DNA of 57,174 nt from an uncultured Lachnospiraceae bacterium (GCA_900314445.1 OMVA01000074.1:1-57174), one strand, 5' to 3'; numbered from the stretch's first letter, positions 8,737 to 18,848 are shown. The notes: a model not told the origin generated them from the letters alone. Program-made: numbers and translations.

Positions 8737-11700
8737 TTAAACACTCTTTAAATCCAGATAAGTAGTAATCAAATCTTCAATATCTCCGAAATTACCAGAT
8801 GAAATAGCTTTTCTAAGAACGGAAAGGAATTCCATATCCTCTGTTACATACTCGTTTATCGCAATTTCATTGAAAATCTCTGCTGTCTTAACCAGATTCT
8901 TTTCCTGAAGACACTGCTTCATACGAATCAGCTGACGAACATCAATAACATTCTGCTTTGAATCTTCTTCTGCCCCAGCCTCCTTTACCTCTTCTGCCTC
9001 ACTTGCATCGCTTGAGGATTCTTTACTGCTCGCACTTATGGAAGCCTCCCCTGCAGTAGCTGCATTTGCAGAAGTCGAAGTATCTTCCGTCTCCTCCAGC
9101 TGGTCAAATACAGAATCACTAACAGGGCTTTGATCTTTGGCATTATCTGTTTCTGCAACTGCTTCTGATACACCCAGAGAATCATCCTGCACTTTATTTC
9201 CACGCATATCCGCATCCGTATCTTTTTCTGTTTCCACAAATTGCAAATAGATTTCAATTACCTGAATATCCTCTGCAAGCATAGAAAGCATCTGATCCAG
9301 ATTGTCTCTTACATAGTTCTTATTACCAAGATTGATGGCATTTTCCATGCGAATAGCCAGATCCGCCAGTTCCAGATCACCAATATTCTGACAACCAGTT
9401 CTAATGTTATGAAGTTTATTTCTAAAAAGACGGAAATTACGATTGAACTTATTTCGTAAATCCATTTCCGCATCTTTATTCTGTAAATAGAAGGAACTTA
9501 AAATACGGTTATATACATTGATATTACCGCCAATTCTTTCAATGGTTCCAGAAACATCAAAGTTTTCAGCCAGAGCATTTAATCCCTCAGCGAATCTGGA
9601 TTGATTCATATACTGGGTAGCATCCATGGTCTTCTCTTTAATCTTCTCTGCTGCCACGAATCGACTAAGAAGTCCAGCAAACTGTGCCAGGTCAAATGGT
9701 TTTAAGATTACATCTGAGAAACCAGCCTTGGTAAGTTCACTCTTGTTTTTACCGATAACGTCTTCGGTGAGGGCTACAACTGGAAGCTTCTGATATTCAT
9801 CTCCAGACAGAGATCTAATTTCTGCCAGGGTATCAATACCATTCATAACCGGCATAGCTACATCCATAAGAACAATGTCATAGTTGTGGCTCATAATCAT
9901 ATCAATAGCACTTACACCAGAGGAAGCCGTATCGCACTTACATTCCATTTCCTTAATGGTTGAAAGGGAAAGTTTTCTACTCAGCTCATCATCGTCAACC
10001 ACAAGGGCTCTAACTTCTGGCGCCCACATTCTCTCCGCTTCTTCCGGAGACACTCTTGCTACAGAAGATTCCGTAACAGGTGTTGGATGTACCTCATTGT
10101 CAGGTATAGTCATTTCCAGAGATAAGGTAAAGGTAGAACCTGAGCCAAATGTACTTTCCACCTCCAGATTACCACCAATGATTTCTGTAAGACGACTGGC
10201 AATAACCAGGTGTATTCCTGTATCTGGCTTACCAGCACTCTTCGCCTCATCATCCTGATGATAGATTTCAAAGATATGATTCAGTCTGTCTCTGGCAATA
10301 CCAATACCCGTATCCGAAATCGTAAATACAAGATTCTTTTTCTTACCCTTAGAGGAGGCCATATCAAAACAGTCTACCGTAAGGGTAATAGAACCTTCCT
10401 TGGTATAAGCAATGGAATTGTCCAGGATAATTTCCAGGATTTGCTTAATCTTGTCATAGTCACCAATTAGGACATCCGGAATCTTTTCACCCAGATCCAC
10501 AAAGAACTTAATTGGTTTATCTTCCAGAAGCCTCAGCATACGATCTGAAATATCGCAAATCAGAGTGGAATTAGAATATGGTTCCTCAATCTTTTCAACT
10601 GCACCACTCTCCAGTCGCGCCAGCTGGATTGTTTCATCAATCTGATTCATAACGCCGTGTCCCTTTTCCACAATATCCTTGAGACGGGCATTCTGCTTTT
10701 CATCCCCACCGCCTTCCAGAAGAATCTCCTGAGCAGTACGAATCATGGCATTAACCGGAAGCTTAATGGAATTACTCATGTTAGCCAGATAGTCTGTTCG
10801 GGCTGTATTGGACTTAATAGCATCCTCATGTTCCTTGGCCAGACTTTCCAACTCCTGGTTCTTACCCACAAAACGTTTTTCTGAACGAATTGCAAAAATC
10901 AAAAGTAAAATCAGAATTCCAAAAACCAAGGATAGAATTACAATTCTAACCAGGGTATATTCCAGAAACCCTTTTTTCTTTTCGATGATAAATGAGATGT
11001 TCCCTTCTCTTTCTACGCCATCTCCATTTACCGCACTAACCGTAAATGTATAGGTACCACCGTCCAGATTTGTATAAACAGCACTCAGCTTATCTGTACC
11101 GGTTAATTCCTGGGTTTGGTCATCAAAGCCATTCATTTTATAGCGAACCTTCATATTTTCACGGTTGACAAAAGACAGTGCTGCAATGTTAATTTCAATT
11201 CTTTGTGTAGACTTAGGAACTTCCAGTTTTTCTTCAAACTGATCAAAATAGTAAATTTTACCGTCTACATTCACAGAGGAAATGGTAAGAGATGGAGCAA
11301 GTTCATTTGTCTTAATATTCTTGCTATCAAAGGTAAGAATACCATTGTCAGTACAAATGTAGAGAACCCCCTTCTCATTCATGTTGGAATGAGAATGAAT
11401 GGTAATCGTTTGATCCAGACCGTCACCACTGGAATAATAACGTGTTTTTAGCTCTGCAGTACCCAGGAGCTGACTTTCTGAAACAGAAATAAGTCCCTTG
11501 GAACCAATAATATGTAAAACATCTCCATCACCGATGATGTTGTAAATATTATTTGAAAAATCAATCAAACTGATGGTGCGGAAAGCTGCATCGTAGTAAG
11601 AAAGACCGTTATCTGTGCCAATAAAGAGGCCATTATTTCCCTTGTAAAAGCAAGATACTACATTGGAGCTAAGGCCATCCACATCTGTGATATTGGTAAT

Positions 11701-13194
11701 CTCATCTCCATTCAGGATATAGATACCACCACCATCACTACCTGCAAAAATACGACCATCTTCGTCCTGATAGATAGCAAGAATACTTGGATATTCCATA
11801 CCATTTTGATAAGAATAGGTTCTGGCTAAGGTGCCATCCGGATTAAAAATAGAAATGCCTTCGTCCGTACCTGCAGCAATGGTACCATCCTGAAGAATTT
11901 CAATGGTATGAACGAAATTGGAAATAAGACCTTCCTGCTCCGTTATGGCAACAATTTCTCCATCCTTCTTATATTCAATAATTCCAAAACGGCGGTAGGT
12001 GCCAATCCAGATATTGCCCTCAGCATCTTCCTTGAAATCACGAACACTGACACCATCTAATTTCTTGGTAAGTTCATTTTCAACAATGTGATTCTTTTCA
12101 TCCAGAATCTGCAGACCGGAATCCGTACCAATCCAGGTTTCATTACCAAAGAATTCCACACAATTGGTAAGGCCACCGACAATCTGATACTTTGTATTGA
12201 GATGAGAAAACTTACTATTCCCAAGGAACAAAACACCCATTCTGGAAGAAGAAATCCAGAAATTGCCTTCATAATCAATAATCATGGAGGATAAATAATT
12301 TTCCACGTTCAATTCGTCAATCTTATTAAATTCATCGCTCCCAGTAAAATAGCCAAGACCATTTTCTGAAAGAATGAACATACGGTCATCATGATGATAG
12401 ATTTGAACAATGCCAGCAAAAGGAGAATGAATAATATCTGTATCATAGAAATTGGTCATTTCCAGAATGTCATTGCCATTGGTTCCAATATAAACTTTGC
12501 CATTCTCATCCGCTGAAATACAAGAGAATTCAGACTGGGTCAGCTGGTCTGCCGGGCTATTAATAACATTCTGCTTTTCATCAATGGTGAAAATGTGATT
12601 GCCGGAGTAAATACCCCAAACCTTATCTGCTGTAGCTGCAAGTCCTCTAATATTATGGCTGGCAAGGGCCTCGATTCTCGTCAAAGTGAGGGAAGATGCA
12701 TCTGCCAGATATACGCCGTAGGCTGTAGCAACATAAATATCACCACTGGCATCTTCCACTACAGAATTAATATTCTTAACACCACTATAATAATCCTGGG
12801 TAAAGTGCTCTACGCTGGAACCATGGATATAGAACAATCCAAAATTCTTTGTAGAAATCCAAAGTCGCCCTTCCTTGTCCTGATAAATGGAATTGATGGA
12901 ATATACATCCTCTTTTTCCGTATCCCATAAATGGTAAAGGCTAAAGCTGGAACCATCATATCGGTAAAGTCCACCTTCCGTACCAATCCAGATATAACCA
13001 CTCTTTGACTGGAAAACACAGTTGACTTCGGAACTGCCAAGACCACTCTCCTGATCAAAAACGATCTGTCTATAAGCAGAAGGAATCAAATCGTCGGCTT
13101 TTACTATTTTTTGCACAACAAAAAGGCATGCGATTAAACATGCCATAATTGTCAGAAAATATAAGCTAATTTTTTCTTTATTCAGATGTTTCAT
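8737..13194 (-). CDS. Hybrid two-component sensor with beta-propeller input and degenerate kinase
   Basis: This 1485-residue membrane sensor starts with a signal/anchor helix. It continues with about twelve regulator-propeller repeats (WIGTEGGLYRYD, WISTKNFGLF, WIGTDSGLQ and others), a Y_Y_Y domain and a membrane helix near 744-766. A HisKA-like segment, HATPase, receiver and HPt domain follow. This is the architecture of Bacteroides-type glycan sensors. The H-box reads ANMSNSIKLPVN, with Asn808 where the phospho-acceptor His should be, and the G2 box is DTGIHLVIA, not GTGLGLAI. The receiver Asp (D1111, LMDVAMP) and HPt His (H1262, LHNIRTG) are kept. An acidic Ser/Ala-rich linker precedes about 70 C-terminal residues. 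I chose ATG 13194; GTG 13200 is also possible. Confidence 0.87.
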   Translation of the reverse strand: MKHLNKEKISLYFLTIMACLIACLFVVQKIVKADDLIPSAYRQIVFDQESGLGSSEVNCVFQSKSGYIWIGTEGGLYRYDGSSFSLYHLWDTEKEDVYSINSIYQDKEGRLWISTKNFGLFYIHGSSVEHFTQDYYSGVKNINSVVEDASGDIYVATAYGVYLADASSLTLTRIEALASHNIRGLAATADKVWGIYSGNHIFTIDEKQNVINSPADQLTQSEFSCISADENGKVYIGTNGNDILEMTNFYDTDIIHSPFAGIVQIYHHDDRMFILSENGLGYFTGSDEFNKIDELNVENYLSSMIIDYEGNFWISSSRMGVLFLGNSKFSHLNTKYQIVGGLTNCVEFFGNETWIGTDSGLQILDEKNHIVENELTKKLDGVSVRDFKEDAEGNIWIGTYRRFGIIEYKKDGEIVAITEQEGLISNFVHTIEILQDGTIAAGTDEGISIFNPDGTLARTYSYQNGMEYPSILAIYQDEDGRIFAGSDGGGIYILNGDEITNITDVDGLSSNVVSCFYKGNNGLFIGTDNGLSYYDAAFRTISLIDFSNNIYNIIGDGDVLHIIGSKGLISVSESQLLGTAELKTRYYSSGDGLDQTITIHSHSNMNEKGVLYICTDNGILTFDSKNIKTNELAPSLTISSVNVDGKIYYFDQFEEKLEVPKSTQRIEINIAALSFVNRENMKVRYKMNGFDDQTQELTGTDKLSAVYTNLDGGTYTFTVSAVNGDGVEREGNISFIIEKKKGFLEYTLVRIVILSLVFGILILLLIFAIRSEKRFVGKNQELESLAKEHEDAIKSNTARTDYLANMSNSIKLPVNAMIRTAQEILLEGGGDEKQNARLKDIVEKGHGVMNQIDETIQLARLESGAVEKIEEPYSNSTLICDISDRMLRLLEDKPIKFFVDLGEKIPDVLIGDYDKIKQILEIILDNSIAYTKEGSITLTVDCFDMASSKGKKKNLVFTISDTGIGIARDRLNHIFEIYHQDDEAKSAGKPDTGIHLVIASRLTEIIGGNLEVESTFGSGSTFTLSLEMTIPDNEVHPTPVTESSVARVSPEEAERMWAPEVRALVVDDDELSRKLSLSTIKEMECKCDTASSGVSAIDMIMSHNYDIVLMDVAMPVMNGIDTLAEIRSLSGDEYQKLPVVALTEDVIGKNKSELTKAGFSDVILKPFDLAQFAGLLSRFVAAEKIKEKTMDATQYMNQSRFAEGLNALAENFDVSGTIERIGGNINVYNRILSSFYLQNKDAEMDLRNKFNRNFRLFRNKLHNIRTGCQNIGDLELADLAIRMENAINLGNKNYVRDNLDQMLSMLAEDIQVIEIYLQFVETEKDTDADMRGNKVQDDSLGVSEAVAETDNAKDQSPVSDSVFDQLEETEDTSTSANAATAGEASISASSKESSSDASEAEEVKEAGAEEDSKQNVIDVRQLIRMKQCLQEKNLVKTAEIFNEIAINEYVTEDMEFLSVLRKAISSGNFGDIEDLITTYLDLKSV

Positions 13195-13221
13195 AGACAC
13201 CTATTAATTACATTTGCACCC

Positions 13222-14616
13222 TTATGCATTTTTAAGGAATGCTTCGTAACCCTTTTCTGTCTCATAAATATCTGCCTTGGATGTTACTTCCCATGGAGCA
13301 TGCATATTAAGAACAGCTACACCACAGTCAATAACTTCCATATCGTAAAGTGAAAGGATGTATGCGATTGTTCCGCCACCACCTACATCAACTTTACCAA
13401 GTTCAGCTGTCTGGTAGAATACTTTATCCTTTTCCATGATACCGCGAATCTTTGCAATATATTCAGCGTTGGCATCATTGGAACCAGATTTACCGCGAGA
13501 ACCTGTAAACTTATTGAATACCATTCCATGTCCAAGAAGAGATGCATTCTTCTTCTCGAAGCGATCAGCGTAAAGCGGATCATAACCTGCACTTACGTCA
13601 GAAGAAAGCATAAATGAATTCTTAAGACATCTGCGAAGTGGAAGATCTCCTGTCTTGCCAAGAAGAGCAAGAATTTCTGCTACACAGTTTTCAAAAAATC
13701 TAGACTGCATACCAGTTGCACCAACAGAGCCAATTTCTTCCTTATCACAAAGCAGTGTACAAGTTGTACGCTTTACCTTTGTTACATTCAGCTGAGCAAT
13801 TAATGATGTATAGGCACAAACCTTATCATCCTGACCATAGGCAATAACCATAGATGAATCAATCCCCATATCTCTTGGCTTACCCGCTGGAACGACTTCT
13901 AGTTCTGCAGAAAGAAGATCCTTCTCATCGAAATTGTACTTCTTCTTCAAAATAGCCAGAAGGTTCTTAGATACCGCGTCAGACTTATCTTTTTCATCCT
14001 TCTTAAACTTAATTGGACGAGAACCAACTAAGAGATCCAGAGCTTCACCCTTAACGGCCTTACCTGCAGGTGTTGTCATCTGAGAATCAGCCAGGTGAAT
14101 CAGAATATCTGTAACACAGAATACTGGATCATTATCCTCTTCACCAATTACTACATTAATCTTTGTTCCGTCAGCCTTAACAACCACACCGTGAATAGCA
14201 AGTGGTAATGTTACCCACTGATACTTCTTGATACCACCGTAGTAATGTGTGTCAAAGTAAGCAAGATCTGTATCTTCATAAAGAGGATTCTGCTTAACAT
14301 CCAGACGAGGGGAATCAATATGTGCCCCCAGAATGTTCATACCATCCTCTAAATCCTCAGAACCAATTTCAAACATGGCAACAGTCTTGCCCATATTGGA
14401 AGCATAAACCTTATCTCCTGCCTTCAGCTTTTTTTCAGCCTTTACAAGAGAATCCAGGTCCTTATAACCGTGCTTCTTGGCAAGAGCTACAATATAATCA
14501 TTGCCTTCTCTTTCTGTCTTACCCTTAAAAAGATAATCCTTATATCCTTCGATCAGTGTATTTAACTGGTCTTCATCCTTTTTTGTATAGGATGGCCATG
14601 CATTTTCTGTTTTCAT
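13222..14616 (-). CDS. M18-family aminopeptidase
   Basis: M18 enzymes are two-zinc cytosolic aminopeptidases, often with preference for acidic N-termini, that recycle peptides. The 464-residue protein shows the expected metal and catalytic sites: AHIDSPRLD, CDKEEIGS, a Ser-Ser-Asp near SSDVSAGYDP, and NMHAPWEV. Length fits the bacterial family. The start has a ribosome site (AGGGAG). The gene lies just upstream of the sensor on the same strand with a 27-base gap, so they may share a transcript. Exact substrate preference is not deducible. Confidence 0.93.
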   Translation of the reverse strand: MKTENAWPSYTKKDEDQLNTLIEGYKDYLFKGKTEREGNDYIVALAKKHGYKDLDSLVKAEKKLKAGDKVYASNMGKTVAMFEIGSEDLEDGMNILGAHIDSPRLDVKQNPLYEDTDLAYFDTHYYGGIKKYQWVTLPLAIHGVVVKADGTKINVVIGEEDNDPVFCVTDILIHLADSQMTTPAGKAVKGEALDLLVGSRPIKFKKDEKDKSDAVSKNLLAILKKKYNFDEKDLLSAELEVVPAGKPRDMGIDSSMVIAYGQDDKVCAYTSLIAQLNVTKVKRTTCTLLCDKEEIGSVGATGMQSRFFENCVAEILALLGKTGDLPLRRCLKNSFMLSSDVSAGYDPLYADRFEKKNASLLGHGMVFNKFTGSRGKSGSNDANAEYIAKIRGIMEKDKVFYQTAELGKVDVGGGGTIAYILSLYDMEVIDCGVAVLNMHAPWEVTSKADIYETEKGYEAFLKNA

Positions 14617-14670
14617 TTTTTTCTCCCTATCAATGATTCAAAATTATTTATGAAATAATAGATATTTTTT

Positions 14671-14685
14671 CGATGCAAATGAGAT
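14671..14685 (-). repeat. TCATTTGC-family half-site at the argD 3' end (copy 3)
   Basis: On the minus strand ATCTCATTTGCATCG directly follows the argD stop codon. It shares the CTCATTTGCA core with the copies at 32297 and 50309. Only one arm is present. Confidence 0.45.
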
Positions 14686-15902
14686 TATTCACCACAAACA
14701 GCCTTAATAGACTCCGTAAGAATTTTAACCGCCTGATCACAATCAGCCTCTGATGCAATCAGTGGTGGCACCATACGAATAACATTCGGCTTAACAACTG
14801 TGAGCAGGAAATGTCTGTCAGCACTTTCATGCTTTACAGCTGCTGCAATGTCAGAGTCAAACTCAACGCCGTTGAGCTGACCAAGACCACGAACTTCCTT
14901 AACATGTGGCATTTTAGCCAGTTCTGCTCTGAAGTATTCTCCCACCTTCTTTGCATTTTCTGGAAGTTTCTTATCAATCATAGTATGAATTTCAGCGATA
15001 GCTGCTGCAGCTGCAACAGGGTTACCACCAAATGTAGTACCATGGGCACCAGGGCCAAATGTATTCATCAGCTTTTCAGATGTACACATGGCAGCGATAG
15101 GCATACCACCACCAAGAGCCTTAGCCATAGATACACAGTCCGGTTTTACATCATATGTAATATAAGCCATGAGATCACCTGAACGTCCCCAGCCAGACTG
15201 AACTTCATCATAAAGAAGGAGCATACCCTTTTCATCACATAAGTCACGAAGTCCCTGCAGGAATTCCTTTGTTGCAGGATAAACGCCACCCTCACCCTGA
15301 ATAGGCTCAACCATAATAGCGATTGTGTTTTCATCACAGGCATCTCTAAAGGACTGAACATTATTGAACTCAGCATACTTAAAACCAGGCATAAATGGCG
15401 CATAACCCTTCTGAATTGCAGAATCAGGCTGACCAGTAGCTGTCAGCGTCGCCAGTGTTCTACCATGGAATGAAGAATATGCAGTAACGATGTTATAACG
15501 TTCTGGTCCAAAGTTATCTACACCATATTTACGTGCAAGCTTGATCATTGCTTCATTTGCTTCTGCACCAGAATTCTGGAACTGGATCTTTTCCATACCA
15601 ATGGATTCGCAAATGAGTTTTGCAAGCTGAATCTGTGGAATTGTATAAAAATAATTGGATGCGTGAATTAATGTTTCAGACTGCTCTTTGATAGCTTCTA
15701 CCACTTCAGATGGGCAATGGCCATCTGCACAAACTGCAATACCACCAATAAAATCTAAATACTTCTCACCATTTTCGTCGATCAGGTACATTCCTTCACC
15801 ACGTTCAGCAATAAATGGATATCTATCGAACTGTTCGTTCATATACTTTTTACAAGTATCAATCATTTCCTGTCTTGTCATACCAGTTTCTTTTAATTTC
15901 AT
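14685..15902 (-). CDS. argD: Acetylornithine aminotransferase-family PLP enzyme
   Basis: The class-III aminotransferase has 405 residues. ArgD swaps the amino group between N-acetylornithine and 2-oxoglutarate in arginine synthesis. Visible motifs are NSGAEANEAMIKLAR, the LLLYDEVQSGWGR aspartate region that binds the PLP ring, and the Schiff-base lysine in SMAKALGGG. The start ATG at 15902 follows GAGAGG. The upstream region carries ARG-box-like sequences over the promoter, which supports an arginine role over GABA or ornithine transaminase. No other arg genes are nearby. Confidence 0.85.
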   Translation of the reverse strand: MKLKETGMTRQEMIDTCKKYMNEQFDRYPFIAERGEGMYLIDENGEKYLDFIGGIAVCADGHCPSEVVEAIKEQSETLIHASNYFYTIPQIQLAKLICESIGMEKIQFQNSGAEANEAMIKLARKYGVDNFGPERYNIVTAYSSFHGRTLATLTATGQPDSAIQKGYAPFMPGFKYAEFNNVQSFRDACDENTIAIMVEPIQGEGGVYPATKEFLQGLRDLCDEKGMLLLYDEVQSGWGRSGDLMAYITYDVKPDCVSMAKALGGGMPIAAMCTSEKLMNTFGPGAHGTTFGGNPVAAAAAIAEIHTMIDKKLPENAKKVGEYFRAELAKMPHVKEVRGLGQLNGVEFDSDIAAAVKHESADRHFLLTVVKPNVIRMVPPLIASEADCDQAVKILTESIKAVCGE

Positions 15903-15952
15903 TTCTGCAACCTCTCTTGTGTCATCTAATTCAATATATTGTATATCAAATT

Positions 15953-15981
15953 AATATACACACTTCATATGCATAATTCAA
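15953..15981 (-). promoter_or_regulatory. argD promoter
   Basis: Minus-strand -35 TTGAAT (15976-15981) and -10 TATATT (15953-15958) have a 17-base spacer. The -35 overlaps an ARG-like half palindrome, TGAATTATGCATA. Confidence 0.6.
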
Positions 15982-16030
15982 GGCATATATCCATGAATGC
16001 ATGTATATTTATTGTATATATAACGGCACA

Positions 16031-16048
16031 AATGAATATTTATTGAAT
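16031..16048. promoter_or_regulatory. ARG-box-like operator upstream of argD
   Basis: AATGAATATTTATTGAAT matches the ArgR/AhrC consensus (TGAAT, four A/T, ATTCA) with one mismatch. Weaker related boxes lie at 15990-16008 and over the -35 near 15962-15980. Spaced boxes upstream of a promoter are typical of arginine-dependent repression by ArgR hexamers. Confidence 0.55.
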
Positions 16049-16110
16049 ATTCCATACATAACCAGTGATTATTTTATCACATTTTTCATTTTTCGTATAG
16101 AAAGCCAAGC

Positions 16111-16968
16111 CTAAGACTCAAGTACAGTGTAGCTACCAAGAAGCTGGAAGGCCTGGGTTTCATTCATTAACTGGAAAATTAAACTACGTGTTCCCTTTTC
16201 TAAAAGGTTAGCTGCAATTTCAACCATAAACATATAATTCCAGTTTTCATTATGATCTGGTCTGGAATGAATTTCAGTCATATTAATATTATAATCTGAA
16301 ATCATAGATAAAATAGAAGCAAGGCTTCCACTACGATTTGGACATACGAACATAAATTTCAGTCTATTATCTTCTGGACGTAAAACCAGATTCTTAGAGA
16401 ATCTGACTAATTTTTTCGTAAGGTCCCCATCTCTTACCAGATCACAATGATTAATAAATAACTTTTCTTCAATCAATAGCTTATGAATGGAATCCGATAC
16501 GTCCATTCCCACACTTTCAATGACACCCAGTCCGGCATCTACCTTTCCTGTATGAATTGCCTCCTTCATGTCTGATACAGAAGATACTGGGTAGAGAGTC
16601 TTTCTTTCATAAGCATCACATAGATAGACTTCTGATTTTTGAACAGCAATATTCTTGTAAATCAACTCCTGGTCAAGGCAAGGAATGTCAAGACAGTTTC
16701 TAAGTTCCAGAGTTCTTCCATATTGATACTTTCTGCTGATTTCCATAATTCTCTTAATCAGAGCTGTATATTCATAATTGATTGCTGGAGACACACCCTC
16801 TGTCAGATGATCAATAATTTCCTTCTCACGATCAGGCTTATAAATCGCATCTTCTGTTTCAGCCTTTACCCTTGCGACTGCATCTGCAAGTTCCATACGT
16901 TTTTTGAAGAGTTCCTTAATCTGTAAATCAACCGAATCAATTTCTGTTCTTACATCCTTTAAATCCAT
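16111..16968 (-). CDS. Chorismate mutase with remnant prephenate dehydratase and ACT domain
   Basis: Residues 1-84 are an AroQ-type chorismate mutase (VRTEIDSVDLQIKELFKKR and KPDREKEII), converting chorismate to prephenate. Residues 205-285 are an ACT domain (SGSLASILSMISDYNINM, HSRP), as in PheA where it binds phenylalanine. Between them only about 110 residues remain. They match the first prephenate dehydratase subdomain (KVDAGLGVIES, INHCDLV), then jump to KLVRFSKNLVL, where the catalytic TRF motif has become VRF. The second dehydratase subdomain is missing. I infer an active, possibly Phe-regulated mutase without dehydratase activity. Most similar genes would be annotated pheA. Confidence 0.8.
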   Translation of the reverse strand: MDLKDVRTEIDSVDLQIKELFKKRMELADAVARVKAETEDAIYKPDREKEIIDHLTEGVSPAINYEYTALIKRIMEISRKYQYGRTLELRNCLDIPCLDQELIYKNIAVQKSEVYLCDAYERKTLYPVSSVSDMKEAIHTGKVDAGLGVIESVGMDVSDSIHKLLIEEKLFINHCDLVRDGDLTKKLVRFSKNLVLRPEDNRLKFMFVCPNRSGSLASILSMISDYNINMTEIHSRPDHNENWNYMFMVEIAANLLEKGTRSLIFQLMNETQAFQLLGSYTVLES

Positions 16969-16994
16969 GATTACACCCTTTCTAAAATACTAGA

Positions 16995-18848
16995 CTAAGA
17001 TAAATTCATTTCTGACATAAAGCGTGAAATTTCAACCTTACGTCCCCTGTAATCCTTTGGCGAATAAAGATAAAGAGTATCTTTTCCACGCGTCAATGCC
17101 ACGTAGAAGCCTCTTCTTTCTTCTTCAATTTCATAATCCTGTTTTGCTTTGCGATAAGGAATCTCCCCTTCAAAGATATTCATAATATGAACCTCTTTAA
17201 ATTCCAAGCCCTTCGCACTATGCATAGTCATCAGCTGCACCGCATTTTCTGTACGCTGATTCCGTCTGGATTCCGCTTGTTCCAAAAGCATCTTCTCATA
17301 CTGCTCTTTTACCTGCAATAATTCCTTATAATCTTTGCAGTCCTGAATCATACTAACAAATTCATCCAGATACGCATTAATCGCCTCTTCATCCAACTGC
17401 TTTTCAATGGCTCTCTCTTTAATATCCGCATTATAGCGAACCACATTACGAATGTAATTCACCGCAGAAGCAGGTGGAAGTTTTCGTATCATCTGCAGAT
17501 CTTCCGCCAGGGCATTCAGTTTATTTACCAGATAGTCCTTATCTTTATTTTCCCGAATCATTCTCTGAATAGAAACCTTTTCCGTATTCACCATATTTCT
17601 GGATATGTAACGAACTGGTCTGTTCATAAAGGCAAGAAAATTATTTCTGGAATAATCACCATTGGCAAAGGCAAGATAAGCCATGATGGGTCTTACAGAA
17701 ACATTTTCAAATATATTTGGCAGCCTATCCTTCACCTGAAAAGGAACATTCACCTGCTTCAGACCATAAATCAGCCTTCGCGGACTCACATTGGTTCGAA
17801 AAAGTACAGCAATCTCTCCTGGTTCAACTCCCCGCTTGATTGCCCCTCTTATTCGATCCACGATTAACTGATTTTGTTCCTCTTCATTTTCAGACAAACT
17901 CACAAAGACATTTCCCTCTATATCTCTGGCACTTTGCAGAGCCTTGGGATATCTTTTCTTGTTATGCCCAATCAACTGACTGGATAATGCTACAATCCGA
18001 TTTGCACAACGGTAATTCTCTTTTAACTGAAGAACTTTAGCTCCCTGGAATTCCTTAGGGAAGGAAAGCATAATGTCAGGACGAGCCCCACGGAAACCAT
18101 ATATGGACTGATCATCATCTCCTACGGCAAAAAGATTGTCGCCAGGATGGGATAAAAGTTTCAATATCTCGTACTGAATACGGTTAGTATCCTGAAATTC
18201 ATCCACCATAATATAAGGATAGAGAATTTGAATCTGTTTCAAAATATCCGGTCGATTTTTTAAAAGTTCAAATGTCTTGGTACTCATATCATTAAAATCG
18301 ATGGCTTCCATTTTCTTTTTTTCGTCTTCATATCTTCTAACGATTATTCGAAAATCTTCTTCTCCAATATCCGTTGCATAAAAATGCTGAAGGTCGATCA
18401 AATCCGCTGTCAATGCATCCATCTGTCTTAATACAGAGTTCAAAATATCATCATTGTCATAATTTTCTGAATCGATGGCCACCATGATTTTACGAATCAT
18501 GCTTTTCTTTTCCACTTCGGAAAGCACCTTCCAGTTTTTTCTTGGATAAGCCGTTCTTAAAATCCAATAGAAGAAGGAATGGAAAGTGCCCATACGAACC
18601 ATGCACTTTTCCCGACCAGATATCTTCTTATATCTTTCCTTCATAGAATTGGCTGCAGCCACTGTAAATGTGATAACCAAAATATTCTGAGGATTCACCT
18701 TAAGATTTTCAGTCATATTTACAATACGATTCACAATAACTGTGGTTTTACCAGAGCCTGGGGTTCCCAAGACAAGAAGAGGCCCATTTCTCCAGGAAAC
18801 CGCCTCATTTTGTTCTTTATTCATTTTTGTTCGAATTTCCCCGGCCAC
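16995..18848 (-). CDS. UvrD/PcrA-like superfamily 1 DNA helicase (short)
   Basis: This 3'-5' type helicase uses ATP to unwind DNA. The 617-residue protein has Walker A LGTPGSGKTTVIVN, motif II MVDEFQDTN, motif III GDDDQSIYGFRGA, motif V TMHSAKGLEFKEV and motif VI YVALTRGKDTL. UvrD/PcrA proteins are about 720 residues; this one lacks the long C-terminal tail. It may act in repair or replication restart beside a full-length PcrA elsewhere. The start could be GTG 18848, with GGAG ten bases upstream, or ATG 18824. It is separated from the chorismate mutase gene by 26 bases. Confidence 0.88.
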   Translation of the reverse strand: MAGEIRTKMNKEQNEAVSWRNGPLLVLGTPGSGKTTVIVNRIVNMTENLKVNPQNILVITFTVAAANSMKERYKKISGREKCMVRMGTFHSFFYWILRTAYPRKNWKVLSEVEKKSMIRKIMVAIDSENYDNDDILNSVLRQMDALTADLIDLQHFYATDIGEEDFRIIVRRYEDEKKKMEAIDFNDMSTKTFELLKNRPDILKQIQILYPYIMVDEFQDTNRIQYEILKLLSHPGDNLFAVGDDDQSIYGFRGARPDIMLSFPKEFQGAKVLQLKENYRCANRIVALSSQLIGHNKKRYPKALQSARDIEGNVFVSLSENEEEQNQLIVDRIRGAIKRGVEPGEIAVLFRTNVSPRRLIYGLKQVNVPFQVKDRLPNIFENVSVRPIMAYLAFANGDYSRNNFLAFMNRPVRYISRNMVNTEKVSIQRMIRENKDKDYLVNKLNALAEDLQMIRKLPPASAVNYIRNVVRYNADIKERAIEKQLDEEAINAYLDEFVSMIQDCKDYKELLQVKEQYEKMLLEQAESRRNQRTENAVQLMTMHSAKGLEFKEVHIMNIFEGEIPYRKAKQDYEIEEERRGFYVALTRGKDTLYLYSPKDYRGRKVEISRFMSEMNLS

